The notes under the pieces are model-generated. The model had not been told where the DNA came from and made no database searches. It worked only from the letters and a program-made list of their open reading frames with translations. 64,000 nt of DNA from AP-15 sp963845735. Lineage in GTDB: Bacteria > Pseudomonadota > Alphaproteobacteria > ATCC43930 > CGMCC-115725. A program made the position numbers and the translations under genes. Location: NCBI GenBank assembly GCA_963845735.1, contig CAWJTR010000027.1:20775-84774 (forward strand), in the 5' to 3' direction. Positions 1 to 9,524 of the stretch are shown one piece after another; the first letter of the stretch is position 1, and every line of letters begins with the position of its first letter.

Positions 1-14
1 CATGCGGTCTTTGA

Positions 15-1162
15 ATGACGGCAATAGACAAACTCAGATTGCTCGCAAGCCGAAAGGCACCTGACCGCCCTTCGGCCGCTGTGCCAACCGATGTTGCGCC
101 TGTCGATGAAGCTGATTCGCCGGTGCCGTCTGATATCAAGGCGGTGTTCCTGGGCGGACTGTTTCTTCTGGCCTTGCTCGCGGCCTGTTATGTGGCGGCG
201 GAGATCGTGTTGCCGATCGTGCTTGCGTTCGTGCTCAGCCTCGTGCTGCAGCCGGCGATGCGAATGCTCGAGCGGCTCCATCTGCCGCGCGGGATTGCGG
301 CCATGCTCATGATCCTGGTGGTGTTTGGCACGCTTGGCGGGTTGGGGGCGGCGCTGTCGGTACCGGCGACGAGTTGGGCGCAGAAGCTGCCTACCGGGAT
401 CCCAAAATTGGAGGAACGCCTGGGCTTTCTGAGTTGTCCGATTGCAGCCTTCGAAAAATTCACCGATCAAGCCCAGGGCTTAACTCAAGGCGACGGACCC
501 AAGGCGGTACCTGTGACAGTGCAAGGCTCGGGGCTCTCCACTGAGCTGCTTAGCGGCACGCGCTCTTTCGCCAGCGGGCTGCTCGAAACGGTGCTTGTGC
601 TCTTCTTCCTGCTCGTCAGCGGCGACACTTTCCTCCGACGCCTTGTCGAGATCCTGCCGCGATTCAAAGACAAGCGACAGGCGGTCGACATCTCGAAGCA
701 GATCGAGAGCGACGTATCGGCCTACCTCTTTACGATTACGATCATGAACCTGGCCGTCGGCGTGGCAACCGGCGCGGTCATGACGCTTTGCGGCGTCGGC
801 GATCCCCTGTTGTGGGGAACGGTTGCCTTTCTGCTCAACTATATTCCGATCCTGGGACCCATGACCGGTGTCGTGGTCTTTCTGCTCGTGGGCCTCTTGT
901 CCAGCAGTTCGCTGTGGGGGGCATTTCTGCCGGCCGGACTGTACCTGCTCATTCATCTCGTCGAAGGCGAGACGGTGACGCCACTGCTGCTGGCGCGGCG
1001 CTTCACTATCAACCCGGTGCTGGTGATTTCTCGCTGGTATTCTGGTACTGGATGTGGGGCGTGCCGGGGGCGATCCTGTCAACGCCGATGCTTGCAATCA
1101 CCAAGATCATCTGCGACCGCATTCGCCCGTTGATGGCGTTCGGTCATTTCATGGAAGCGTAA
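15..1162 (+). CDS. AI-2E family transporter (PerM-like), frameshifted near its 3' end
   Basis: This is a polytopic inner-membrane protein of about 380 residues. Hydrophobic segments lie at residues ~42-75 and ~92-115, a soluble stretch follows, and several more segments run from ~190 to the end. This is the usual AI-2E exporter/PerM layout; substrates in this family range from AI-2 to Na+/H+ and cannot be assigned here. The plus-strand frame opened at ATG 15 loses homology near base 1028. The conserved C-terminus (FWYWMWGVPGAILSTPML, ending MAFGHFMEA) continues in another frame to the stop at 1160-1162, so one base has probably been lost. It is either a sequencing indel or a recently broken gene. 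The gene begins 14 bases inside the window, so its upstream context is missing. Confidence 0.8.
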
Positions 1163-1174
1163 AGGGCTCTTTGA

Positions 1175-1264
1175 ATGGAGGCTCCTTCACTCGAAAGACG
1201 TCTGACGGCTATCCTCGCCACGGACGTGCGCGGCGGCGCCATCGCCAAGGTGCTGAAGCGGTAG
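1175..1264 (+). pseudogene. N-terminal remnant of a class III adenylate cyclase-like protein
   Basis: A 29-codon ORF encodes a start matching the N-terminus of alphaproteobacterial class III adenylate/guanylate cyclases (LERRLTAILATDV). The family then continues GYSRLM..., whereas here the ORF turns into GGAIAKVLKR and stops. No cyclase catalytic domain follows. It is best read as a deletion remnant between the transporter and the crp-like gene. The family resemblance is from recognition of a short motif, so confidence is modest. Confidence 0.4.
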
Positions 1265-1345
1265 GACACGATATCATCGATGATGATAGAGCCGAGTCGC
1301 TGACCTTCGACCCTGGACGATGGAACGCCACATCCCTGCCGATGA

Positions 1346-1362
1346 GTAGTTTCCGAGCCTAC
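1346..1362 (+). promoter_or_regulatory. Copy 1 of a 17-bp directional palindrome (GTAGTTTCCGAGCCTAC)
   Basis: It matches the consensus GTAGTTTCCGARCCTAC and is preceded by TGA, as in several other copies. It ends 33 bases before the Crp/Fnr start codon at 1396 and points toward that gene. The core is nearly palindromic (GTAG-N-TTC-N-GAA-N-CTAC). Confidence 0.6.
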
Positions 1363-1395
1363 CGGGCACGGACAATTGGCGATCATTTAGAGCGT

Positions 1396-2112
1396 ATGAG
1401 TGCTCTATCAAACTGGCCCCGCAACCGGCTTTTACTGGCCCTGCCCTCCTCCGATCTCCAGCAGCTTATGCCGGAGCTTGAACAGATCCGTTGCGAACGC
1501 GGGCAGGTCCTGATGGATGCCGATAGTCCGCTCGACCATGTATTCTTCCCCGACAGCGGTGTCGTCTCGGTGGTGGCGGTTTATGCGGACGGCAGTATCA
1601 TTGAGATGGCGACGATCGGTAGGGAGGGTTGCACTGGTGTGCAAGCCATCTTTGGTGCCGAGAGCTCCTCCGTCCGCCTTCTCGTCCAGATCCCGGGAAC
1701 CGCAACAAGGATGTCGCGTGCGGCATTCACACGGGCCATGGAGTCGATGCCGTCCTTCCGAGATCTGATGTACGCTTATGCCCAAGCCTTTCTCGAACAG
1801 GTTCTGGTGTCGGTAGCGTGCAACGGGGCGCACAATCTCAAGCAGCGGCTGGCGCGTTGGCTGCTGATGATGCGTGACCGCGGTGACGATGACGCACTGC
1901 AAATCACGCAGAGCCTGCTCGCCGAAATGCTGGGTGTCCAGAGGCCAACCGTCACCAATGCTGCCCGGACGATGGAACATGCTGGTTTGATTGCGCGCGG
2001 CCGGCGGCAAGTCTCGATACTTGATCGGCCGGGCCTCATGGCGGCATCTTGTGAATGCTATCGGTTGGTCCGGGCGCGCATCGCTTTTCATCTTCCCAAA
2101 ACATACGCATAA
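1396..2112 (+). CDS. Crp/Fnr-family transcriptional regulator
   Basis: A protein of 238 residues. An N-terminal cyclic-nucleotide-binding-type beta-roll spans ~20-120 (DSPLDHVFFPDSGVVSVV, GREGCTGV). A C-terminal winged helix spans ~150-215, with recognition-helix region LLAEMLGVQRPTVTNAART. There is no N-terminal four-cysteine cluster, so it is not a canonical oxygen-sensing FNR. Its ligand is unknown. The same frame is open further upstream, but homology begins at MSALSNWPRNRL, which fixes the start at ATG 1396. A copy of the 17-bp motif lies just upstream, so the gene may belong to the motif regulon or regulate itself. The hybrid kinase gene follows 173 bases later on the same strand. Confidence 0.85.
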   Translation: MSALSNWPRNRLLLALPSSDLQQLMPELEQIRCERGQVLMDADSPLDHVFFPDSGVVSVVAVYADGSIIEMATIGREGCTGVQAIFGAESSSVRLLVQIPGTATRMSRAAFTRAMESMPSFRDLMYAYAQAFLEQVLVSVACNGAHNLKQRLARWLLMMRDRGDDDALQITQSLLAEMLGVQRPTVTNAARTMEHAGLIARGRRQVSILDRPGLMAASCECYRLVRARIAFHLPKTYA

Positions 2113-2285
2113 AAAGCGAGCCCACACCCGGTTCGGTAATATAGGTTACCGACAACATCCCCTCGGCGGGGGTACAATCAAGGCTGGCCGGAGGCTGATG
2201 TGCGCTCTCCAGCGAGGTTTAGATGTATCGCATGTCGGTTGCTGAATAACTTCTCGTGTGCGATGCCGAAGGAACGTGCATTGCC

Positions 2286-5200
2286 ATGAAAGGATATAGT
2301 CCGCGACAGGCCGGAGCGGCTCGCTCACGCCCGAGCCGGCGTTCATCGCCGCGGCATGGTGCGGCGCGTGCGGCTGATAGTTTCCCGGTCGTCGGGCTCG
2401 GCGCTTCGGCTGGCGGCCTGGATGCCTTCCGCAGGTTGCTCGCGGTCCTCCCTGCCGGCACCGGCATGGCCTTCATTCTGATCCAGCATCTCGATCCGAC
2501 CCATCCCAGCATGATGGTCGATCTGCTGACTGGGTATACGCCGTTGACGGTCCAGCAGGCTGCAGACCGGATGCCGCTCGAACCCGAGCATGTCTATCTC
2601 ATTCCGCCGGGCACCTACCTCACGATCCGCGAGGGCGCCCTGCGTCTCTCGGAACCCCGCGAGCGCCACGGCGCGCGCCTGCCGTTCGACTTCTTTCTGC
2701 GCTCGCTGGCCGAAGAGCTGGGCGACCGCGCGATCTGCGTGATCCTCTCGGGAACCGGCAGCGACGGCAGCCTGGGGCTGAAGGCGGTAAAGGAGCAGGG
2801 CGGGCTCGTCATCGCGCAGGATCCGGACGAGGCCGAGTATGACGGCATGCCGCGCAGCGCGATCATGACCGGCGCCGTGGACCTCGTGCTCCCGGTTGCG
2901 AAGATTCCCGAAATCCTCACCAAATACGGCCGGCGGAAGGAATTGGCGCCGGCCGATCATCCCGCGGATCGGTTGGCCGAAATCCTCAATCTTCTGCGCA
3001 CTCAGACCTCGCACGATTTCGCGCTCTACAAGCCCGGCACATTGTCGCGCCGGATCGAGCGGCGCATGGCGCTGGCCGGCATCGACGACAGTGGCCGGTA
3101 TCTCGACCTACTGCGCGGGGACTCGGATGAGCTCGAGCTCCTCGCCAAGGATCTGCTGATTAACGTCACCAGCTTCTTCCGCGATCCGAAGGCGTTCGAA
3201 TTGCTGGCGGAGGAGGTAATCCCCGATCTTGTCCGCCGGCACCCGCCGGACCGGCCGCTGCGGATCTGGGTCGCTGGGTGCAGCACCGGCGAGGAGACCT
3301 ATTCCCTCGCCATGCTGTTTCTCGAGGAGATCTCGGCCGCGAAGCGAAACATCAGGCTGCAGGTCTTCGCCTCCGATGTCGACGAGGATGCGGTCGCGCT
3401 CGCCCGCGAGGGACACTATTCGGAATCGATCGCGGCGGATGTGTCGCCGGTGCGGCTCGCCCGCTTCTTTACCCAGGAGGAGCACGGCTATCGGATCGTG
3501 CCCGAGTTGCGCGGGGTGGTGGTCTTTACCGTGCAGGATGTATTGGCCGATCCGCCGTTCTCGCGCCTCGACCTGATCTCCTGTCGTAACCTACTGATCT
3601 ATTTGCGCCCCGAAGCGCAGGAGAAGGTTCTTCTGCTGTTCCATTTCGCCCTCAGCGACGGCGGCATCCTGATGCTCGGCGGCTCCGAGACGGTGGGTAA
3701 CCTCGATGACCGGTTCGAGCCGATCTCCAAGGCCCAGCGGATCTATCGGCAGATCGGCCGCAGCCGGCCCGGGGAAGTCGATTTTCCGATCGGCTCGGGC
3801 GGGGGCGCTCGAGCGATTTGGCCGGGAGAAACGCACCGGGCGGCGATGCGGGGCATCAGCGCCAGCGACCTCACGCACCGGCTGTTGGTCGAGACCTATG
3901 CGCCGGCTTCGGTTCTGATCAATCGCAAATACGAGTGCCTCTATTATTCGGGACCGACCGACCGCTATCTGCAGGTGGCGGCGGGCGAGCCCAGCCGTGA
4001 TCTGCTCGCCATGGCGCGCGAGGGGCTGCGCAACAAACTAAGGGCGGTGGTCCAGCAGGCGAGTCGGGAGCATGCGCGTGCGACCACTGCGGGTGCGCAG
4101 GCGAACCATGGCGGCAATGCCGTCGCGGTCCGCATCGAGGTCCATCCGGTGCAGCGCGACGGCGAGGAGTTGCTGCTGGTCAGCTTCTTCGACGAACCCG
4201 AGCAGGAGCCAAGGCTGGGCCGGCCGGTCGAGCCGGCCGATGACCTCTCGCGGGTAACCGACCTCGAGCGGGAACTCGATACTACCCGCAAGGAGCTGGA
4301 GAGCGCCATTCACGACCTGGAGATCGCCAACGAGGAGCAAAAGGCGATCAACCAGGAAGCGATGTCGGCGAACGAGGAGTTCCAGTCGACCAACGAAGAG
4401 CTGATGACCTCGCGCGAGGAGCTGCAGTCGCTCAATGAAGAGCTCACCGCGCTCAACAGCCAGCTCCAGGAGACGCTCGAACGCCAGCGCAGCACATCTA
4501 ATGATCTGCAAAATATCCTGGACAGCTCCGGCGTCGCGACCCTGTTCCTGGACAGCGCGCTCAACATCCGTTTCTTCACGCCGGCGGCCAAGTCGCTGTT
4601 CCGCGTCATCGCCACCGATATCGGACGGCCGCTCGCCGATCTGACCCCGGTTGTCGGCGACCGCGATCTCCTCGCCGATGCCCGCGCAGTGCTGACCAGC
4701 CTCGCGCCACTGGGGCGCGAGATCGAAGGCGAAGGTGGCGCCTGGTACGTCCGCCGCATCCTGCCTTATCGCACCCAGGACAATCGGATCGACGGGGTAG
4801 TCATCACTTTCGCCGACATCTCGGAGATAAAGGCGGCGGAGCGCGAGATCCGGGCGGCGCGCGCGTATTCCGAAAGCATTATAGACACGATCCGCCAACC
4901 GCTGGTCGTGCTCGATCAGGAATTGCGGGTCGTCTCTGCCAACCGTTCTTTCTACCGGACATTCGCACTCGCGCCCGAGGGAACCGTCGGCCGAATGCTG
5001 GGGCTCGCCGGCGACGGCCGCTTGGAAATTCCGGGACTACGCGACTTCCTCGGGCGGGTCCAGGTCGAGCCCGCTCCCGTCGACAATTACGAGGTTGAAA
5101 TCGAGCTCCCGCTACTCGGGCGGCAGTTTCTGCTGCTGAATGCACGGGAGATCCGCGATGAGGCGTTGGGCGGGCGGAAGATCCTGTTGGCGATCGACGA

Positions 5201-6660
5201 CATCACCGAACGCAAGCAGGCGACCGAGGCGTTGGAGGCGGCTAGGCGGGAGGCCGAGCAGGCCAATCTCGGCAAGTCACGCTTCCTTGCCGCCGCCAGC
5301 CATGATCTGCGCCAGCCGTTGCAGACGATCAGCCTACTGCACGAAATATTGGCAAAGAAGGTCGAGGACGAAGCCACCTTGCAGCTGGTCGGCAGGCTCG
5401 ACGAGACCGTGAGCTCGATGTCGAGCATGCTCGACACGCTGCTCGACATCAACCAGCTCGAGGCCGGGATCGTCCGCCGGGAGATGGTCGATTTCCCGAT
5501 CAATGCGGTGCTCGAGCAGCTGCGCACCCAGTTCACCTTTCACGCGACCGCGCATAGCCTCGGCTGGCGCGTTGTTCCGTGCAGCCTCAGCGTGCGCAGC
5601 GACCCCCGCCTGCTCGAGCAGATGATCCGCAATCTGCTCTCGAACGCGGTGAAATACACCAGTAAGGGCAAGATCCTGCTCGGCTGCCGGCGGCGCGGCG
5701 ACATGCTGCGCATCGAGGTTTGGGACACTGGGATCGGCATCCCCGAAGAGCAGCTTCAGGCGATCTTCGAGGAGTTTCATCAGCTCGACAATCCGGCGCG
5801 CGAGCGCAGCAAAGGCCTCGGCCTCGGTCTCGCCATCGTCGAGCGCCTAGCAAACTTGCTGGGCCATGCGGTCGATGTTCGATCGCGGCCGGGCAAGGGC
5901 TCGGTCTTCGCCGTCGAGGTGCCGCTCGGACAAGACGCGCCGCACTGGCGGCCTCAGTACCTCTGGCCCGAGGCGACAGAAAAAAGACATCAGAGCGGCG
6001 CAATTCTTGTCGTCGAGGACGATCCGTCGGTGCGCGAGATGCTGACCCTCCTGCTCGACGGCGAGGGTCACCGCACGACCCCCGTCGAGGATGGCAGAAA
6101 GGCGCTGGAATTGGTAGGCGCAGGGGGCGATGCGCCCGGACCTCGTCGTCGCCGACTACAATCTGCCGGGGGGTCTGAACGGCCTGCAGGCCATCGCCCG
6201 CCTGCGGGATACGCTTGGTTATAAGGTCCCCGCCATCATCCTGACCGGCGACATCTCGACCGAAACCTTGCGTGAGATCGCCCAAGGGGGCCACCTGCAT
6301 CTGAACAAGCCGGTCAAGGGAAAGGACCTGATCGACCTGATCCGGCGGTGCCTCGCCGAGTCTCAACCGCCAGTGCAAGCAAGCGCCCGGAAGCCCGCCG
6401 AAGCCTCCCGCGATGGCCCGAGACCGCTGCGACCGTCTTCGTGGTCGACGATGACGGCGCGGTGCGCGAGGCGCTGCGCGATTTGCTCAGCGAAGATGGC
6501 CGGTCGGTCGAGATCTACGCCAGTTCCGAGGCCTTCCTCGATGCCTATCAGCCCGGCGGCGAAGCGTGCCTACTGGTCGATGCCCGGATGCCCGGCATGG
6601 GCGGGCTCGAACTCCTGCACCGGCTCAAGAGAAATGGAAGTCGGCTGCCGGCCATCATGA
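2286..6660 (+). CDS. CheB-CheR-PAS hybrid histidine kinase with receiver domain, frameshifted in the receiver
   Basis: A very large signalling fusion. The CheB methylesterase domain is at ~20-200, with triad regions GLGASAGG, IQHLDP and GTGSDGS. The CheR methyltransferase domain is at ~215-470, with SAM motif AGCSTGEE. A long coiled coil rich in NEE/NEEL repeats lies at ~640-735, followed by two PAS regions (~740-980). The HisKA domain carries AASHDLRQPLQ. The HATPase domain has N, G1 and G2 boxes (LLSNAVKY, DTGIGIP, GLGLGLAI). The final receiver begins LVVEDDPSVREML, but its frame breaks at the G5 run 6123-6127. The rest (DLVVADYNLPGG, LNKPVKGKDL) continues in another frame, which stays open to 6660 and overlaps the next gene. 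ATG 2286 is preferred because GAAGGAA lies upstream; GTG 2256 is an alternative. It probably signals to the adjacent FixJ-like regulator. Confidence 0.85.
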
Positions 6661-7050
6661 TAACCGGCCAGGGCGACGTGCCGATGGCGGTCGAGGCCAT
6701 GCGGGCCGGGGCTGCGGATTTCATCGAGAAGCCGATCCGCCGCAGACGAACTGTTCGCCAGCATCGAGCATGCCCTGGAACACATCCGGGATTCGGCCAA
6801 ACTGTCGGTTCGCCAGGAGGTAGCAGCGATGCGCCTTGCCGGTCTGACAGCGCGACAGCGCCAGATCATGGAGCTGGTGCTCGCCGGCCATCCCAGCAAG
6901 AACATTGCCGCCGACCTCGGCATCAGCCAGCGCACCGTCGAGAACCATCGCGCTGCGGTCATGAAGAAGACCGGCTCGCACTCGCTTTCGGCGCTGATCC
7001 GCTTGGCGCTCGCCGCCGATCCGGCCACCGCGCCGCAATCTCCCGGCTGA
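6348..7050 (+). CDS. FixJ/NarL-type response regulator, frameshifted between receiver and HTH
   Basis: The receiver domain (VFVVDDDGAVREAL, phospho-acceptor Asp in LLVDARMPGMGG, conserved Lys in FIEKPI) is followed by a LuxR-type HTH (LTARQRQIMELVLAG, LGISQRTVENHRAAVMKK). The two halves lie in different frames. The break is near 6739 in the run CGCCGC, where one extra base would restore DELFASIEHALEHI between the domains. The likely GTG start at 6348 lies inside the extended reading of the kinase receiver, so kinase and regulator were probably translationally coupled. It is presumably the phosphorylation partner of the upstream hybrid kinase. Its target promoters are unknown. Confidence 0.8.
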
Positions 7051-7129
7051 CCGAAGAGTGTGGCGTGGCGCGCCGAGAGGCGCGTTGGGCCGATCGGTGC
7101 TTGACCTCTCAGCACTCTAAAAATACTAA

Positions 7130-7146
7130 GTAAATTCCGAGGCTAG
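7130..7146 (+). promoter_or_regulatory. Copy 2 of the 17-bp motif (degenerate)
   Basis: GTAAATTCCGAGGCTAG keeps the TTCCGAG core and both flanks of the motif. It lies 65 bases upstream of the GTG start of the tiny membrane peptide at 7212. The matching copy on the minus strand (46234-46250) stands 64 bases upstream of the paralogous peptide. Confidence 0.5.
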
Positions 7147-7211
7147 TTCTGTAGTCATCCCATACCCAAATTTAGAGGGGAAAATTCCCACGCATGGTTT
7201 TGGAGGAAGTT

Positions 7212-7292
7212 GTGGAATTAATTCTGATTATCGTTGTCGTTCTTCTGCTCTTCGGGGGTGGTGGCTATTACGGATACCGCAGGCGATGGTAG
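7212..7292 (+). CDS. 26-residue single-span membrane peptide (module A, first gene)
   Basis: A GTG start is preceded by a perfect GGAGG at 7202-7206. The peptide is one hydrophobic helix (LILIIVVVLLLF) followed by GGGGYYGYRRRW. The Gly/Tyr/Arg tail is identical to that of the peptide encoded at 46089-46169, while the N-terminus differs (VEL versus MTT). No function is known to me; it is similar in style to other short one-helix alphaproteobacterial membrane peptides. It is followed by a hairpin and a second peptide gene, and a 17-bp motif copy lies 65 bases upstream. Conservation of the pair at two loci with the same spacing supports real expression. Confidence 0.7.
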   Translation: MELILIIVVVLLLFGGGGYYGYRRRW

Positions 7293-7350
7293 CAAGGGCT
7301 GGATACTTCCTAAATTCTCTATCAACACTGAGCAACCCTATGTGTGCACG

Positions 7351-7372
7351 TGAGGCGTGCTCGCACGCCTCA
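7351..7372 (+). terminator. Perfect 9-bp hairpin between the two peptide genes
   Basis: TGAGGCGTG and CACGCCTCA flank a CTCG tetraloop. No T-run follows (TGCTATTATC), so it is more likely an attenuator, processing site or mRNA stabiliser than a simple intrinsic terminator. No equally strong hairpin is seen in the gap of the second module. Confidence 0.5.
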
Positions 7373-7404
7373 TGCTATTATCAGCGTAATTGGAGAACAA
7401 CACT

Positions 7405-7488
7405 ATGAACATCTTCACTATAATTGGCGTAGTGGTCGTCGTAATTTTGGTCGCCGGCTACTTCGGGGTGCATGGCGTCCACTTTTAA
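7405..7488 (+). CDS. 27-residue single-span membrane peptide (module A, second gene)
   Basis: ATG 7405 is preceded by TGGAGAAC. The product begins MNIFTIIGVVVVVILVAGY, then FGVHGVHF and a stop. It is a single transmembrane helix with a short histidine-containing tail. The gene at 45916-45999 (minus strand) encodes the same peptide except for the last residues (FGVHGFSF). It lies 112 bases after the first peptide gene, and the two-gene order is the same at both loci. The function is unknown. Confidence 0.7.
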   Translation: MNIFTIIGVVVVVILVAGYFGVHGVHF

Positions 7489-7526
7489 TTTACGGTGATT
7501 GATCACGCTTGGCGTTCGCGGGGTTT

Positions 7527-9524
7527 TCATTCCGGTTCGACGGCGGTTTTTTGCAAACAACGCAACACTTCGGCGACGCTCCAGGCTTGGGCGATGCAGC
7601 CGCGCGGCGTGAATGGCGGTTCGGCGTCAAAGACTTCGCTGATCGAGCCGATGCCGGCTTCTGCGAGATGCGGCTCGAAGCCATCGAGGAAACGCCGCGC
7701 CGTCGCGAGATCATCGGGGTAGACCTTCAGCCAGGCATCGATGAACGGGCCGATCAGCCAAGCCCATACCGTGCCCTGGTGGTAGGCGGCATCCCGGGCG
7801 CGCAGGTCGCCGAAATACCGCGGTTTGTAATCGGGCTCGCCCGGCGCCAGGGAGCGCAGCCCGACCGGAGTCACCAGCTTTTTATGCACGGCGGTAACGA
7901 CCGCCTCCCAATATTCCCGGTCGAGGACGGGGTGCTCGAGCGCAATAGCGAAAATCTGGTTCGGTCGGAAAGCGGAATCGTCGCCATTCTCGCCATCAAC
8001 GACATCGTAGAGATAGCCGCCCGCCGTATGCCAAAAGCGGCGATTGAATGAGTCGCGCGCCTTGTCCGCATGGGCTGCGAGCTCGTCGGCCTCCGGGTCC
8101 TGCGCATCGCGCAGCCAATCCGCCAGCAAGCGCAGCGCGTTGTACCAGAGCGCGTTGATTTCGACCGCCTTGCCACGGCGCGGGGTCACCACCCAATCGC
8201 CGACTTTCGCATCCATCCAGGTCAGCGCATAACCCTCCGCCCCTTGGGTGAGGAGCCCGTCATGCGGGTCGACCTTGATACCGAACCGGGTGCCCTCGAG
8301 ATGATGCCGCACGATGTCCTTCAAGATTGGCACTAGGAGCTCCAGGGTCTCCTTATCCCGGCAATGCTCGACATAGCGGTGTAGCGCGTGAAAAAACCAC
8401 AAGGTCGCATCGGCGGTATGGTAGAGGCCCTGATTTTGTCCTTCCGGGAACAGGTTCGGAATCAGGCCGTCGCGCACGTAGTGAGCAAAGGTGCGCAAGA
8501 TCCAGCGTGCCTCGATCGCTCGCCCGGTCGCCAGAGTGAGTCCCTCGAGCGAGATCATCGTGTCCCGGCCCCAATCGGTGAACCAGTGATAGCCGGCGAT
8601 CATGGTGCGTACTTCATCGCCCTCGGCCCGCGCCCGGGCCCCGTCGGCAATGCGTCCCACCGGGGTAATGACGAAGGCGTCGGCCGCCAGGACGAGCTCG
8701 GCTGCGAACCCGATCTGCGCCGTCTTCGCCGACATCCCGACGAGACGCCGGCGACGCTCGCCTTCGAAGGTCAGCGCATCGTCGGGGCTCAGCGCCAGCA
8801 CAGTATGCCAAGCCTCCGTCGCAGCGATCAGGGTCAGCGGGCAATCCTTGCGGATCTCTCCGGCAAAGTAGCCGGGACTCCACAGCCAGCCTCGCGAATC
8901 GTAACCACGCTGCGCTTCGATGTCGTAGAAGTGCTCGCGGCGTGAGCCGCCATCGGCGGTAAAGGTCGGGCCTTCTGAGTTCTCCACCGCCAGCCGCAAG
9001 GTCGGCAGATCCAGCCCGGCGCTGATCTCGTATCGGTTGTCCCGGACAGTCAGCGTATAGCCCGAGGAGAGCGCCTCGCTGAGCGGCGCCTCGAGCCGAC
9101 GAAAGTTGATCAAGGGTCTGAGCCGCAGGCGGACGCGCCCGCCGTCGCCGAGCAGGCGAAAGGTGCAATGCACGATGTTCTGGCGCGAGGGCACAACAAT
9201 CGACTTCTCGATGACGACGCCATCGAGCTCATAGCGCCAGCTCGGCAGGCCCATATCCAACGTAAAATCGAGGAAGCGCCCGTTCTCGCGCAAATTCACG
9301 ACGCTGCCGTCTCCGCGCTCGATGTCGACCTCGAGATCGTTGAGCACCACCATGCGGCCGAGCGGAGCCGGTTGGGCGGCGATCAGGAAGCCGTGGTAAC
9401 GCCGGGTGATCGCCCCGGTCATCGTCGCCGAGGCGTAGCCGCCCAACCCGTTCTCCACGAGCCATTCACGCAGAGCTTCCGGGGGCAGATTTTCGGCGCG
9501 GATGAGCCGACGCAGGTCAACCAT
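7527..9524 (-). CDS. Glycogen debranching enzyme / amylo-alpha-1,6-glucosidase (GH133-type)
   Basis: An intact 665-residue protein. The N-terminal beta-sandwich domain (WLVENGLGGYASATMTGAIT, RRYHGFL) is typical of the bacterial GDE N-terminal region. The C-terminal (alpha/alpha)6 domain contains the signature YHWFTDWGRDTMISLEGL and GYALTWMDAKVGDWVVTPR. Such enzymes hydrolyse alpha-1,6 branches of glycogen. The gene start overlaps the end of treZ by 8 bases, so the two are one operon. This pairs debranching with trehalose release and may stand in for TreX, which is not present. No frameshift was found, which helps to show that indels elsewhere are local. Confidence 0.9.
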   Translation of the reverse strand: MVDLRRLIRAENLPPEALREWLVENGLGGYASATMTGAITRRYHGFLIAAQPAPLGRMVVLNDLEVDIERGDGSVVNLRENGRFLDFTLDMGLPSWRYELDGVVIEKSIVVPSRQNIVHCTFRLLGDGGRVRLRLRPLINFRRLEAPLSEALSSGYTLTVRDNRYEISAGLDLPTLRLAVENSEGPTFTADGGSRREHFYDIEAQRGYDSRGWLWSPGYFAGEIRKDCPLTLIAATEAWHTVLALSPDDALTFEGERRRRLVGMSAKTAQIGFAAELVLAADAFVITPVGRIADGARARAEGDEVRTMIAGYHWFTDWGRDTMISLEGLTLATGRAIEARWILRTFAHYVRDGLIPNLFPEGQNQGLYHTADATLWFFHALHRYVEHCRDKETLELLVPILKDIVRHHLEGTRFGIKVDPHDGLLTQGAEGYALTWMDAKVGDWVVTPRRGKAVEINALWYNALRLLADWLRDAQDPEADELAAHADKARDSFNRRFWHTAGGYLYDVVDGENGDDSAFRPNQIFAIALEHPVLDREYWEAVVTAVHKKLVTPVGLRSLAPGEPDYKPRYFGDLRARDAAYHQGTVWAWLIGPFIDAWLKVYPDDLATARRFLDGFEPHLAEAGIGSISEVFDAEPPFTPRGCIAQAWSVAEVLRCLQKTAVEPE

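Noticed and set aside
1322..1352. EcfG-type promoter (GGAAC ... GTT) overlapping motif copy 1
   Set aside because: The spacing is about 22 bases instead of 16-17, and most other motif copies have no GGAAC at a constant distance.
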